Under the pieces are notes generated by a model that was not told the DNA's origin, did no database searches, and worked only from the letters and a program-made list of their open reading frames with translations. A stretch of DNA of 64,000 nt from Vermamoeba vermiformis. Its lineage: Eukaryota; Tubulinea; Echinamoebida. Location: NCBI GenBank assembly GCA_045837725.1, contig JBEWZL010000008.1, forward strand, positions 153,198 to 217,197. Direction: 5' to 3'. This document shows positions 47,696 to 58,187 of the stretch, in pieces. Positions within the stretch are counted from its first letter, which is position 1, and every line of letters begins with the position of its first letter. A program made the translations under genes and the position numbers.

Positions 47696-48006
47696 AACAA
47701 TAAAGTTTAGGATTGGCTCAATTTTTTATGAGTTATTTGGCAGTTTACAGTAGCCGCCACTGTCATTTTTTCAGCTCCATCTGGGCGGCATCCGTACAGC
47801 AAGTAGTCGCCAGGACAAACAGCGTACATATTTGTAATATTTTGGGAAGTGTCTAGGTAGCTCGTCGTCCAACATCGTCGCCAACCGACGAGATCAGCGA
47901 AAGCGACATCTACTTGAGGACCGAATGGGTAGTACGTTGGCTGTGATGTCAATCCAGCAACATAACTTGCGGCGATAAATAATATTGTGACTTGTAGTGC
48001 TCTCAT

Positions 48007-48394
48007 TGTTGAAGTTAGTGTTACTGGCTTGCTGGTAAATGAAAATTTATATGTTTCCATCGTGGAACAATCTACCGAATTACAACATTTGCCGCACGGA
48101 TTAAATTCGATTTCATAAAATTTCTATAATTGCGGGACCGTTATTTTACAATATCGGTGAATAATTTACCAAATCGCAAGAACGATACCCGACATCACGA
48201 TGACTATTTGGTTTATACATTTCCTTATTTAGTAAGAATATTTGGGAATTATCCTAGTAAATGGAATGACAAGGTTTATTGCCATAACGATCGATGTCTA
48301 CTTCAGATCGATGGTTGGAACGTGATCGAGTGGATCTGAATCTGCGATCTGAGGCACGAAAGGGTTTAATGGTGTCAAACGTATGACGCGTATA
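48007..48394. other. Spacer upstream of the surface-protein gene
   Basis: 388 bp between the end of the ROK kinase gene and the start of the interrupted gene, both minus strand. A plus-strand ORF at 48130-48339 has no support. Confidence 0.4.
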
Positions 48395-49606
48395 TTATTT
48401 TGATATTGATTTGAAGGCTAACAACAGCACGCCAAGCGAGACAAGTTGATTCGAGAACGCACTCTGTTTGACTTGACAATTGTTCCACAGATCTTCCATT
48501 GTATTTTTTTGTGCCGTTGATAACGCTGTCGACACAAATCCTTCAAAATTTAATACTCCACCAGCGAGAACAAGTTGTGCTGGGTTGAAGATTGACAGTA
48601 CTGTCGCAATGGCCAAACCAAAAGTCTCCGCTGCGTCGCCTATAATCTGAATAATAGCCTCCTCGGTCGCTGTCAATTTGACTTTTTCTCGCATTTTGGC
48701 AATGTCCCACTCGTTTTCGTGATTGCGTTTGGCTACCTCTTTCAACATCTGGGAAACTTCTTCAATATCAAGTCCAGTCTTTTCTTTCAGTTTTCTAACT
48801 ATGCCCCGGCCTCCTAATGCTTCATCAAAAGTCGAAATTTCGCCATTTTTTAATCGAACTGGAGCACAGCCTAGACAACCTGCCCACCCGATGGATCCGC
48901 GCATCACTATCGGAACTCAGTCAAAATCTATTATTGTATTATACTTATAAAATAAGCCACATATGATAATTAATGACGAAGTTAAAGTCAATTCTGAGAA
49001 GGTGAATGTTGTTTTTTTCAACTGTGAAACTTTGTACGTACGTTGACCGTTGACGATGCAGCCAAGTCCCAATCCAGTTCCAGCGACTAGGACAGCTAAA
49101 TTATCAATCTTATTGCCGGCTTGAGTTTCCATGTATTCTGCGGCTATCGTTCCTGCACGTACATCATTCTCTATAACGACCAAAACATCTGATCCGAACA
49201 GATCTTTCATCGCTTCTTTCGGTTTCACACCTAATAAAATTTATTTAATCTCGTAGGTCATTATTAACTGAAGATTATCATAGAGATTATAGGTTGCGGA
49301 TGTACCTGTTAACGCAGAAATTTCGCACACCGTGATTGCTTCAGTCTGAGAGTCTACAAATCCGCATACAGACACACCTACTGCGCTTATCTTTCGCGAG
49401 GGAGGGTGAACAGACTGCAGAAATTTCGTTATTTGTTGTTTCAATTTGTCAACAGAAAATTCTTGACCAGTTGGACTTCGATCGAATTGAACGCTGTTGA
49501 AATTAAGTGCGTTATTTTCTCCTCTAGGCCTTGATATGTAGCTTAGCATCAGTTTTGTGCCTCCAATGTCGACACCAAGAAATTCGTCGCATCCGGTTTT
49601 ATCCAT
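48395..49606 (-). CDS. ROK-family sugar kinase
   Basis: Phosphorylates a hexose or amino sugar with ATP. Three exons, about 325 residues. The N-terminal phosphate loop is FLGVDIGGTKLMLSY. ISAVGVSVCGFVDSQ follows, then LVVIENDVRAGTIAAEYM (the END segment with the catalytic Asp) and LAVLVAGTGLGLGCIVNGQ. The third exon opens at about 48907 with GSIGWAGCLG, where ROK proteins have the G-E-x-G-H segment; here the metal-binding His/Cys set seems altered. The C-terminus has VLSIFNPAQLVLAGGVL, the adenosine motif. Bacterial-type ROK proteins are found in scattered eukaryotes, so transfer is possible. Substrate not assigned. Confidence 0.85.
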
Positions 49607-49995
49607 TCTGAAGTTAATCGCAATTAATTACGATATTATTTTTAAATTGACAGTAAAATTATCTAAGTTTAAACAACGAGCCAATGCAATTACTTGATTT
49701 CCTGAGGATTTTACATTTTTTCGTTTCGCTGAGTCAGCTCCTGGTGCAACTCACATTAGTTTTATGACCCAATTTGATAAGGAAATTATGCTACATGTGG
49801 TCTTCTATTGATATATGGAGCAGCAGACAATAAAACTAAAAAAAATTTTGTCGTGTTGCGCTGGGACTGCGAAAAAGAACCAACCACTGTCGGCTAACAA
49901 GTACCAGCCCACACGTGTTATTATTAATGCAGTTGTTTGTATGATCGTAATAGAATTTTATTTAACATTATCGTGACGACGCGTTTCCCGTATGG
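49607..49995. other. Spacer upstream of ROK kinase
   Basis: 389 bp between two minus-strand genes; holds the lectin 3' end and the kinase promoter. No gene seen. Confidence 0.4.
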
Positions 49996-52900
49996 TTAAT
50001 TAGCAAGGTCATCTAAAGACAGATCCAGTCAGAAGGAGAAACATTATACAACGTATTTATATAACAATGTTACCTGAATAGAATCGCCAATACGTAAATT
50101 CGTGCGACAACCAGCCTTGTCCAGTACCAGCAGAGAGACCAACGTAATAACGTACCGGATCGAAGTTCATGTACGTCGAAACAACGAGATTACCATTAAC
50201 AAAGACCTAATAATAGACATATTAATTAGTATAAAAAGCTTTTTGTAGGAATGCTGGTCTTACATTCAGTTGGGTATCATAAATAAAACGGAACTCGTAG
50301 ACACCATTACAAGCGACTTTAGGCAACGGGTTAGGAAAGTTTTGACCGAACCAACGCAAGTAGTCGGTAGTAGGTGTGGTCCTATAATAATAAAACAATA
50401 AGTAAATGTGTTGGTGTACGTTATGACATGTTTGGATCCGCACCAATTGGCCACCCAGAACTCATTTTCCGTAATACTATAAGCGAACAAAGTAACATCG
50501 GGCACATTTTGAATGCCAAGCTGACCGCCAGTAGATGACAGCACATCATTTTCATTCGGTTGATGCTTCGAGAAGAACAATGTGAAGCTGATGACACGTG
50601 TCAGTTTGGCACGTCAAACAAAGAACGAAAAAAATATTTACCCGTCAGCGCCATTGTAGACCGGATCGCAGTTGACTGGCACGAAGAAAAACGACGAGTT
50701 GAAGCCCACGTCAGGACGAACCGAGTGCGGGTAGAAGGCAACACCAGCTTGGTTTGCGTCGTTAGTCAGACTAAGTTTGCCGTCCAGCAAGTGCGCGGCG
50801 CCGAGCGTGACGACGTCAGTGTCATTGCCAAAATCAAAGTCAAATTGGTCGAGCGACACAGAGTTGTAACTGTAGACCCAACTGTTGATTGATTGGCCAC
50901 CATTCGAGTAGCCATCGGCGCCCGAGAAACCGACGTAGTATCTTCTAGGCTCCAATTCCACTCTCACAGTTTTCATTAAATTGTCGTCCGAGAAGATCTA
51001 AGTAATAAAAAGGACTTAGAAAAGAGAGGTCAGATTTGACAAGATGCGGATGTGGTACCTGTAAGAACTTTCCGTCGTAAACAAAATTGAATATATAACT
51101 GTTGCCGCAAGAGAAAGGGGCAGTGCCGAACCAAGGAACGGACAGGCACTGAGGATTGTCTCTGAATGTCACATTGGCCGGTGTGTCCCTATTGACACGT
51201 GTCATAAGTACTTATTGTACCTCCAAAAAAGGTAACGGCTACGTACCAGCTGCACACGTAGAAATAATTCAAGTTGAAAGTGATCACTAGTCCGATGTCA
51301 GGAACGTTGCCAATGCCTAGCCCCGTACGAGCGGACGATACAACACCATCGACAGAAGGCACATTCTTCGACAAAAAGAACGTGAAACTAAAGGGATAAT
51401 TAATATTAAGTAGATAGGCGTAATAGTGCTACTTACCCTCTAGGTCGTTGGAAAGCCGATTTTGTTTCACAAACGGTGTGATTGAACTTGCTCTGGAATC
51501 CCAAATGAGCGAGCACTCTGTTCGGATGCACGGCAGCACCGACCGTGAAATTGGTTTCAGTCGTGAGTCTCAATCGAGAGTCGACAGTGGCATCGGCATA
51601 GAGCAACAAATTGCTTTGGTCGAAGCTAGAGTACGACACACGCTCGACATTTTCAGGTTGCCCGGCCTGGAACGAGATCGATTTGATGAAGTTGGCAAAA
51701 CCACCGTTGCCAATGGCCGACAAGCCAAAGTAGTACGAGTCCCAGTCCATCGTAAAATTCTTTCGCAGAAGAGTTCTGCCGTCCGTGAATACCTAAGTAA
51801 AAATACGATCAGAACTAGTTAAATTAAATTTGACACGTGTCAAAGTAAAAACAAACCTCTAACATAATTCCGTCGTATTTAATAACGATCTCGTTAATAT
51901 CGTTGTTAGCGAAACGGTAAGATCTCGGATCCGCATCACAGTTGGTCGAAAAATTGGAGAAACTAGTTTCCCTGATAATTACAAGACATTAGCCTCGTTT
52001 AATACTCATCAAATTAATCCTTACCAATGACATAATTGGACTGAAGTTGATTCTGCGTAGTATTTTGACGAGGATAGTATGATTCTCATCGGTAATATTA
52101 CAGCGTAAGTGCTGGGCAAGGTTGAAATGCCGTAACTTTCCCACGAGGCACGTACTTGTTGTTCGCTCGGGAATGACTTTGATAGGAAGAACGCGAGGCT
52201 AAAAGAGACGTCAGATCCGCCTTTGTGAAAAAAATTTTTCTTACCCACTGTGAGTAGTTTTCTCGGCAAATAGAGCTCTGGAGTAATTGAATTTGATTTC
52301 GAATCCGGTGTAGGCTTTGTATAGAACGGGGCGGGCCCAGACACCAGTAGAATTGACCATTGTGCTCGTTAACACAACTCCATTCGTACTGCTAAGACCG
52401 GTATTACCAAAAGACTGGAAATTCTGGTTATTAATAATCGATGTGATGGCGGGGAAATCAATTCCATTGTAATTGAGCAAATTGAACGACCAATCAGTGA
52501 CGCTTTGACGGAAGTAATTGTTGCCGTTGGCGGCGCTAAGTCCCACGTAATACAACGCCGGCTCTAATGTCTCAGTTATATCGTAGAAAATCAAGTCTCG
52601 ATCAAAGTACAGCTATTAAAAAACATTAGAATGCAATCTTATTAAAGAAACGTTGACGTACCTTGATTTCAGATCCGTCAAAGATAATTTCAACCACGTA
52701 GCTGCTGTCGCACTTGATTGGTTTATTCCGACTTTTCGTCATGTTGCAGTCTTGCCAATCAACAGTTGTAAGATTCCTTTTTGAAAAAAGATTAATTCAC
52801 TTTTGCAGATCGCATCTGAGTACCATGACCGACTTACCAATTGCACTTGCGGAACTCGTTGTAGAAGGGACTGAAACCGACTGCAAGCGTGTTCATATGA

Positions 52901-54445
52901 TTAACAATACCGAGACCATTGCCAAATGAGGACAAGACACCAATGCTCGGGAGAGATCTTGACACGAAGAACGTGAAACCGTCGCCCAATCCATCACTAT
53001 TCATGAACGTAAGTAAAATGTGACGTTCGTAGTAGTAATATGATACTCTTATAGTCACTTACGAGTTGCATTCTGAAGCAGACCACGTGAATCGAGTGCG
53101 GAAACCGCGATAAGCAGCAGTACCAGATTGATGCAGGACAGCACCAGTAGTGTACTGTTGTGACGGCACGAGCTGGAGTGCATCGTCAGAGAGCTGTGCT
53201 GAGCCAATGAACCGCAGTTGTTGTGCAACATCTTCGGCGTCACTCACACGCGCGTCGTATCTGAAGGCTTCGACGAAAGGTTTGTCAAGTGTTGTCAAGT
53301 TCCAGTTAGTGATCTCTTGTCTCAAACGACCATCGAAAAGAATTCCAATGTTGGCTGAGAAGCCCACGGTGTAAGGCACTGCATTTAACTTCATTGCTTT
53401 TGATGCTCGCAGCTGACCGTTCACGAAGATCTGTTTCAAAACAATTTAGTTGGGTACTTATGTGATTTACCTTTAACTTGACTTACGCTAATATTTTTAG
53501 TATCATAGACGACATTAAAGTCATAGCTAGTGTTACGTTGTGTGCTGTTGTAGGATGCGCAAGTGTATGTCGGGTCTGGATTTGCGATACCAGGGCACAA
53601 AGTACGCACCAGCGTGTCATTCGGGGGATTACTATCATCAAGAAGTTAGTTCCGACAGGTATTAATAAGATTCAGTTGCTACTTACGTCCAATCACAAAT
53701 GACAAACTGATCGACCAACTGCGTGTAGCCAACCATAATCACATTGGGAAGCGTGTTCAAGCCAAACTCGTCCAATATACCAATATTAGGCATCGCAGAG
53801 ATGTTGCTTGTTGTTAGGAAAAACGAAAATCTAGACAAAATATTGATTTGATTAGCTTTGCAAAAAGATCCGGATCTGTAATCCATTTTGGCAAGACATA
53901 GTGACATTAAGGATATTAATAGGAATGCCAGAATACCACTTGACGATAGGCACGTAGGTATCGGGTTGTTTGACTAGTCAAAGGAATTAGTTTCGGGATG
54001 CGTAAAATGTTTTTCTACTAACCTGCAACGGCTGTCCAGTCAGACTCGTTGCTAAAGTCGCAATTAGTGCTGTTAGAATATTTAATATGGTGCCAGCCAG
54101 CGGGAGGCGCGAGCGTTGGAGGTTCCACAACCAAAGTGCATTCCAAAAATGAATAGTAGCGGTTAGGAAGGATGAAATCTTGATAACAAGCAAATCCAGA
54201 TTGAAATAATGATCTTTTTTCAGCGGAGCAGGTTCCAAAGCCCTTCGAATCGTTAGTTATTACTTGATTTATTTTTTTTTTAAAATCCGGATCTTTTTTC
54301 TTACCTGAACCCACCCAATCATCGACGAATTCGAGCAGTCCGAGCTGGTGTGCGTTCCAAAAGTAAATGCAGCGTCAGAAACGCTCGCAAAGCTTGCAAA
54401 GCACATAAGACCGACAGCAACGGTAACGTAAAATTTGCTAATCAT
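49996..54445 (-). CDS. Secreted protein with four tandem L-type (legume-like) lectin domains
   Basis: Large multi-exon gene starting MISKFYVTVAVGLMCFASFA (signal peptide). After a Cys-rich N-terminal module, the same exon series recurs four times: a FTFFLSKxxPS-type strand (FSFFLTTSNISAMPNIGIL; FTFFVSRSLPSIGVLSSFG; FTFFLSKNVPSVDGVVSS; FTLFFSKHQPNENDVLSS), a GIGNVPDIGLVITF-like strand, an FxYDGxxLQ strand, and a YYVGLSAANGN / YYVGFSGADGY segment followed by the W of the sandwich. These are the order and motifs of L-type lectin folds, which bind carbohydrate. The last exon is tiny (DDLAN). No membrane anchor. Asp residues for calcium were not checked. Three of its introns carry TGACACGTGTCA. 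Confidence 0.8.
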
Positions 54446-54712
54446 CTCTTGCACAAATAATACTGTCAGCTTCGAGTATTTTACAAGAGTTGTGGTATTG
54501 GCAATAATTGATAGCTACTAAAAGCGACAGAGATAAATCGAAAATTTTGTTCTCGTCTGATTTTGCCTTTTTAATTCTGTAGCTAACTAACTAAGCCTTT
54601 TTGGTAATAAGTAACATGTTACTCGAGTTAATGACATATCTTACACGACCAACCACAAGCTACATTTGTCTACACAGGGCAGCGGATTTGAATTTCATTT
54701 ATTTGAATAACT

Positions 54713-55017
54713 CTAATCGCCTTCGTTGACTCTTTTATTCCTAAAAATTACTAAACAAAGCATGACGTAACCGTGGATTGCGCCTGAAAAAAGGTTAGAA
54801 TCAAATCCGTAATAATAAACGAAAAAATAATAATATTTTCTTTTGATTACTTGCCTGGAATAATGCCAAGTATCCATAATACAATATTAATCGCCAATGT
54901 TTTGCTACAACCGAAGAACAGTCCCACGGTAACCGGGCTCAGAAATAGAGTGAAGATGAGGTAAAAAGCATTCCATCCACAATCGCTGCACTTTCTTTCT
55001 TGAGCTGTTTTCGTCAT
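54713..55017 (-). CDS. Pmp3/UPF0057 membrane proteolipid, copy 1
   Basis: Small two-helix membrane protein of the stress-induced Pmp3 family, which affects plasma-membrane potential and ion tolerance. Exon 1: MTKTAQERKCSDCGWNAFY, then LSPVTVGLFFGCSKTLAINI and VLWILGIIPG. Exon 2: AIHGYVMLCLVIFRNKR, ending VNEGD. The C-x4-AINIxLWxLGxIPGxIHG core is the family signature (compare yeast ELWINILLTLLGWIPG). The intron splits the final Gly codon and has a GC donor (CAG|GCAAGT), whereas the two neighbouring copies use GT. Confidence 0.88.
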
Positions 55018-55536
55018 TATTGAGCTATGTTAATCAACGGCAAGTTAAAATCATCGCTTTTTAGGAGCTGTCACCGGCAGACACGCACGGGACTAACAAG
55101 GGACTACAAACGCAATCTCGTATTAAATTGCATGTTAGACGTCGTAATTTGTTTCTGTAAGTTATAATTTAAGAAATAATTGTGATGGCCCTTTGTGGTG
55201 TGTTGGCAAAGCGATGCTGAATAATTAGCATTTTCTTTGTAATTGCCAACCAAAGACAACCGCGCAATATACTTTGTACAAGCGAGTGTTTCGAGCATAT
55301 GATATCAATTCGTGCTTTATTAATTTCGAAGCGTTGTTTGGTGGATTAACTACTGTTGGGTAAGTTTATTTCAAAAGAACGAGTTTAATAATTACAAGAT
55401 ACTCAGGAAAATTCCCTATTAAAATTTATATAATAACTACATTTTAGTTACAAAGTATTCGTGGTTTGCAAATTGTGGATTGCCGCCTAAAATTATTTTA
55501 TTATTTTAATATTAGGCATTGATGAATAATTACCAA
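55018..55536. other. Spacer between Pmp3 copies 1 and 2
   Basis: 519 bp; minus-strand ORF 55104-55298 is unsupported. No gene seen. Confidence 0.4.
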
Positions 55537-55800
55537 TTAATAATCGTCCTCCATCTTCTTAAAATGTAAGCAAATCACCACATAGCCATGAATTGCGCCT
55601 AAAATTATAATTATTTTTCGATCATCCGATCAAAACAAAGGAAATTACGCTAGCTTACCCGGAATTACGCCTAATAGCCACAGTACAATATTAATCGCTA
55701 ACGTGTTGCTGCAACGGAACATGACGCCAACTGTCACAGGGCTCAGAAACAAGGTAAACACCATAAGAAATGTTATATATAAGCAATCTACGTTAGCCAT
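55537..55800 (-). CDS. Pmp3/UPF0057 membrane proteolipid, copy 2
   Basis: Two exons: MANVDCLYITFLMVFTLF, LSPVTVGVMFRCSNTLAINI, VLWLLGVIPG, then AIHGYVVICLHFKKMEDDY. Same intron position as its neighbours, inside the Gly codon of IPG, here with a standard gtaagc donor. Closest in sequence to copy 1. Part of a same-strand tandem array of three. Confidence 0.87.
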
Positions 55801-56077
55801 ATTATATTCGTATTGGTACTCGATAACGTTGGGTCTGCAATAACAATAAGATTCAATTTTGATGTCGTACGGATCGCGTTACACGCCTGTCAGAAAAAAT
55901 CGAGATTGCCGTTAGCGTTAGTCCCCTTTCGTAATTTCCCACTAGCTATGGTACCTAATAATCGTTATTATTATTTATTTTTAAAATACAATATTTGTTT
56001 TTATCGTGTCTTCCGATCTCAGATCGATGTTTGAATCAATCGCGTTTCGGTTTATATTTACATTAATATTAATACAT

Positions 56078-56342
56078 TTAATCATTGTCCTTCTTAAACA
56101 GTAGAATAAGCATCACAGCACCGTGGATCGCGCCTGAACATAAAATTTGAATTAAATTCTCTATGGCGAGCTGGAGATGTATTTAAGCAGTTATAATTAC
56201 CTGGTATTACACCTAATACCCACAGGACGATATTAATGGCCAACGTCTTACTGCAACCGTAATGGATGCCGATGGGTAACGGGCTCAGGATTAAACAGGA
56301 GAACCCAAGGAAGATCATATACGCCAAGTGAGTGCAATTCAT
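56078..56342 (-). CDS. Pmp3/UPF0057 membrane proteolipid, copy 3
   Basis: Two exons: MNCTHLAYMIFLGFSCLI, LSPLPIGIHYGCSKTLAINI, VLWVLGVIPG, then AIHGAVMLILLFKKDND. Same intron position with a gtaatt donor. It has the PLPIG loop rather than PVTVG, closer to canonical Pmp3 PPLG. The conserved second-helix block suggests recent duplication. Confidence 0.87.
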
Positions 56343-56625
56343 TTTGTAGTGTTTAATTGCTGATCGAATTTATTAGACTGACAAATCTAGAATTCAATTC
56401 TAAAACTAGCATCGGACGGGACGGTCTCGTGTCACCCGGAAAATTAATTATTTCCGGTCCTCAGACCCAATTCGAGTCAGGTACGCTTGCTAAACAATAT
56501 AATCACGTACTCTAACGCAGTTCTATTTAGCGGTCACAATCACATTTGTATTGCCGTTGGATCAAATTTATGGTTAGTATTCCAACGTTGGAAGTTAGTT
56601 TATTAGGCGTACAGTTGAACTAATA

Positions 56626-57493
56626 TTAATATAAGGCCCAAAATGCGGTAACGATCACGTGTACTAGAGTCAGACCCGGCAAAATAGCCTCAGCGTTGGA
56701 CGACTTGATCTGCGAGGCAGAAGGTTGTGCATTAGGGACTCTTGCAGCGGGCGAGGCAGCACTCGGTGTTGCGCCAATTGGATTGGGCGTTGCTGGACTC
56801 GGAGTAGGCTCGGCATTTGGTGAGGGCACGGCGGGACCGGATCCAACAGGTACTGCTCTCGGACTACCAGCTAGAGGGCACGTGAGAACGTTAAAATAAC
56901 GTTGTATTACAGGGGCGGCAGTGCAGGCCTGTGGATGGTGCATGACGAATGGATTTTGAGTGCAATTTGCATCGCTGAACCATGTCAGATCTAACCCATC
57001 GCTCGTGCAGCTGCTAATCTGCAGTGCCCTTCTTCCTTCAGCCGTAGATTCATAAGCTATGCAAGTATCCGCTACGGCTATTGAAAGTAATATTAGCGAT
57101 CAATCCAAGCGCTGAACAGATGTGGATGCGTTTTTGACTCACCTCCAGTCTCGGTTGACACGGAGCAATCCGCGCTCAAACTTTCAACAACGACAGAAAA
57201 TCCATCTTGAGAACGCGGGGTGACGACAGATGCGCAGTTCTCTTTGGCCCAAAACTTGCCAGGCAAGATCTCGGTACATCCGCTTAAACTACATGTTTGC
57301 TGGTAATAATTCATTAATTTTTTATAAGAAGGTGATAGTATTGACTTACATCAGTGCTCGCCATATAAACGTAAGCTACATGGAAGCCCGAGCAGTCAGC
57401 GTTGTTGTAGATCAAGCGCGTGTAAACTCCGGCCTCGATCTGACTTACACATGCAGCGATTAACAGCAACACGAAAAAATGAATAGATCTCAT
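56626..57493 (-). CDS. Secreted Cys-rich surface protein with GPI-type tail (paralogue 3)
   Basis: Starts MRSIHFFVLLLIAACVSQIE (signal peptide), then YTRLIYNNADCSGFHVAY, matching the Y-x-D/N-x2-C-x-G pattern of the genes at 6628 and 10995. Exon 2 gives CTEILPGKFWAKENC and SLSADCSVSTETGG. Exon 3 gives DTCIAYESTAEGRRAL, ISSCTSDGLDLTWF, ANCTQNPFVMHHPQAC, a Pro/Ala/Ser/Thr stalk (NAEPTPSPATPNPIG) and a hydrophobic end LTLVHVIVTAFWALY at the stop. Unlike the other two, it has no intron directly after the start codon. Likely GPI-anchored. Function unknown. Confidence 0.78.
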
Positions 57494-58187
57494 GGTATGT
57501 ATTATTTTAGTCTGTAATTGAACAATGACCAAATCGTCAAATTATTTATTCGGACAAATTCTCTCTATTAGTGACATTATGCACCTAATTCACCAGCGAT
57601 GGACCAAGTGTGCAAGAATCTGGCCAAAAAGAGCTATATTAGGAAGAGAATCTGTTTTGGATAAAAAACAAGTGACGAAGCAAAGTAACTTTTGGTCTCG
57701 TTTGACAGCTCGCAAAAAAAATGGCCCAGAGATATTGATTATTCGTACGTATCAAGTTATTATAGATATTTACATAGTTTGAAATTGCTCTTTATTTTGA
57801 CGTAGCGCATCTAACGACTTGAAGGTTCGATCCGCACTAAGGCCGCAATTTCCAGAATAGTACTAAACTAGGTAATTATTACACACCTAGTTTTTAATTT
57901 TAGGAACTGTTCTTAATTATGTTAATACTAACAACACAAACGTTCGTAGGATCCTACAACAAAACTTGAAATTGCAACAAACCGCTCCGGGACAATTATT
58001 ACCCGAATTTCTAAGCCTTGTCGCGCACTAGTGCCCAAATATGGTAAGATGTCTGTTGATGCGGGCAATAATTTTTAAACTCCCACAGGAAATTTGTTGT
58101 TCCGCGGACATTTGTTCTTACATTTGCAACTATTTAAGCTCAACGCAAATCTTATTATCTTAATTATTTTAATTTCGTAACAATAAC
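57494..58187. promoter_or_regulatory. Divergent upstream region, surface protein / ABCA
   Basis: 694 bp between divergent genes. A plus-strand frame of 85 codons at 57525 (MTKSSNYLFGQILSISD) lacks recognisable features. A tRNA-like B box (GGTTCGATCC, near 57823) has no matching arms. No gene called. Confidence 0.4.

Larger units (their letters stand above)
43500..47750. mobile_element. 4.25-kb two-gene pogo-like DNA transposon with TA target duplication
   Basis: The ends are 28-bp perfect inverted repeats beginning CTGTAAACTGCCAAATAACT. The flanks show TA at 43498-43499 and 47751-47752, the Tc1/mariner/pogo target. Inside are two divergent intron-bearing genes: a transposase (43562-45611, minus) and an RPA70N-like/RS-rich protein (45752-47695, plus). 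Both end about 55-62 bp from the termini. Both reading frames are open across all exons (1515 and 1452 coding nt, both multiples of three), and the terminal repeats are identical, so the copy looks young and possibly autonomous. Confidence 0.9.
42560..48006 (-). pseudogene. Secreted Cys-rich surface protein gene interrupted by a DNA transposon
   Basis: The start at 48006 gives MRALQVTILFIAASYVAG (signal peptide), then RRCWTTSYLD and YAVCPGDYLLYGC. At 47751-47752 the exon is cut by the 43500-47750 transposon with a TA duplication. Coding resumes at 43497: AVLTDTGYNFQAV, DTQAIGFAKQGDY, CDFRSGSYPEL. Joining the flanks with one TA copy keeps the frame (GCG GCT ACT GGT), so the insertion alone breaks an otherwise open gene. 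After one intron (about 43247-43304) come Cys-rich disintegrin-like repeats (CDLGTVCSVNTCQSGVC, CTDLDTCQSGVC), a stalk with SPVESPADSP-type repeats and a hydrophobic end AISVVSLILVAAFC, a likely GPI signal. Other alleles or strains may carry the intact gene. Confidence 0.8.

Noticed and set aside
57525-57782. 85-codon ORF upstream of the ABCA gene
   Set aside because: No similarity, no splice extension and AT-rich composition; probably chance.
57800-57845. GGTTCGATCC, a possible tRNA T arm
   Set aside because: The T stem fails at the second pair and no anticodon or acceptor arm can be drawn.
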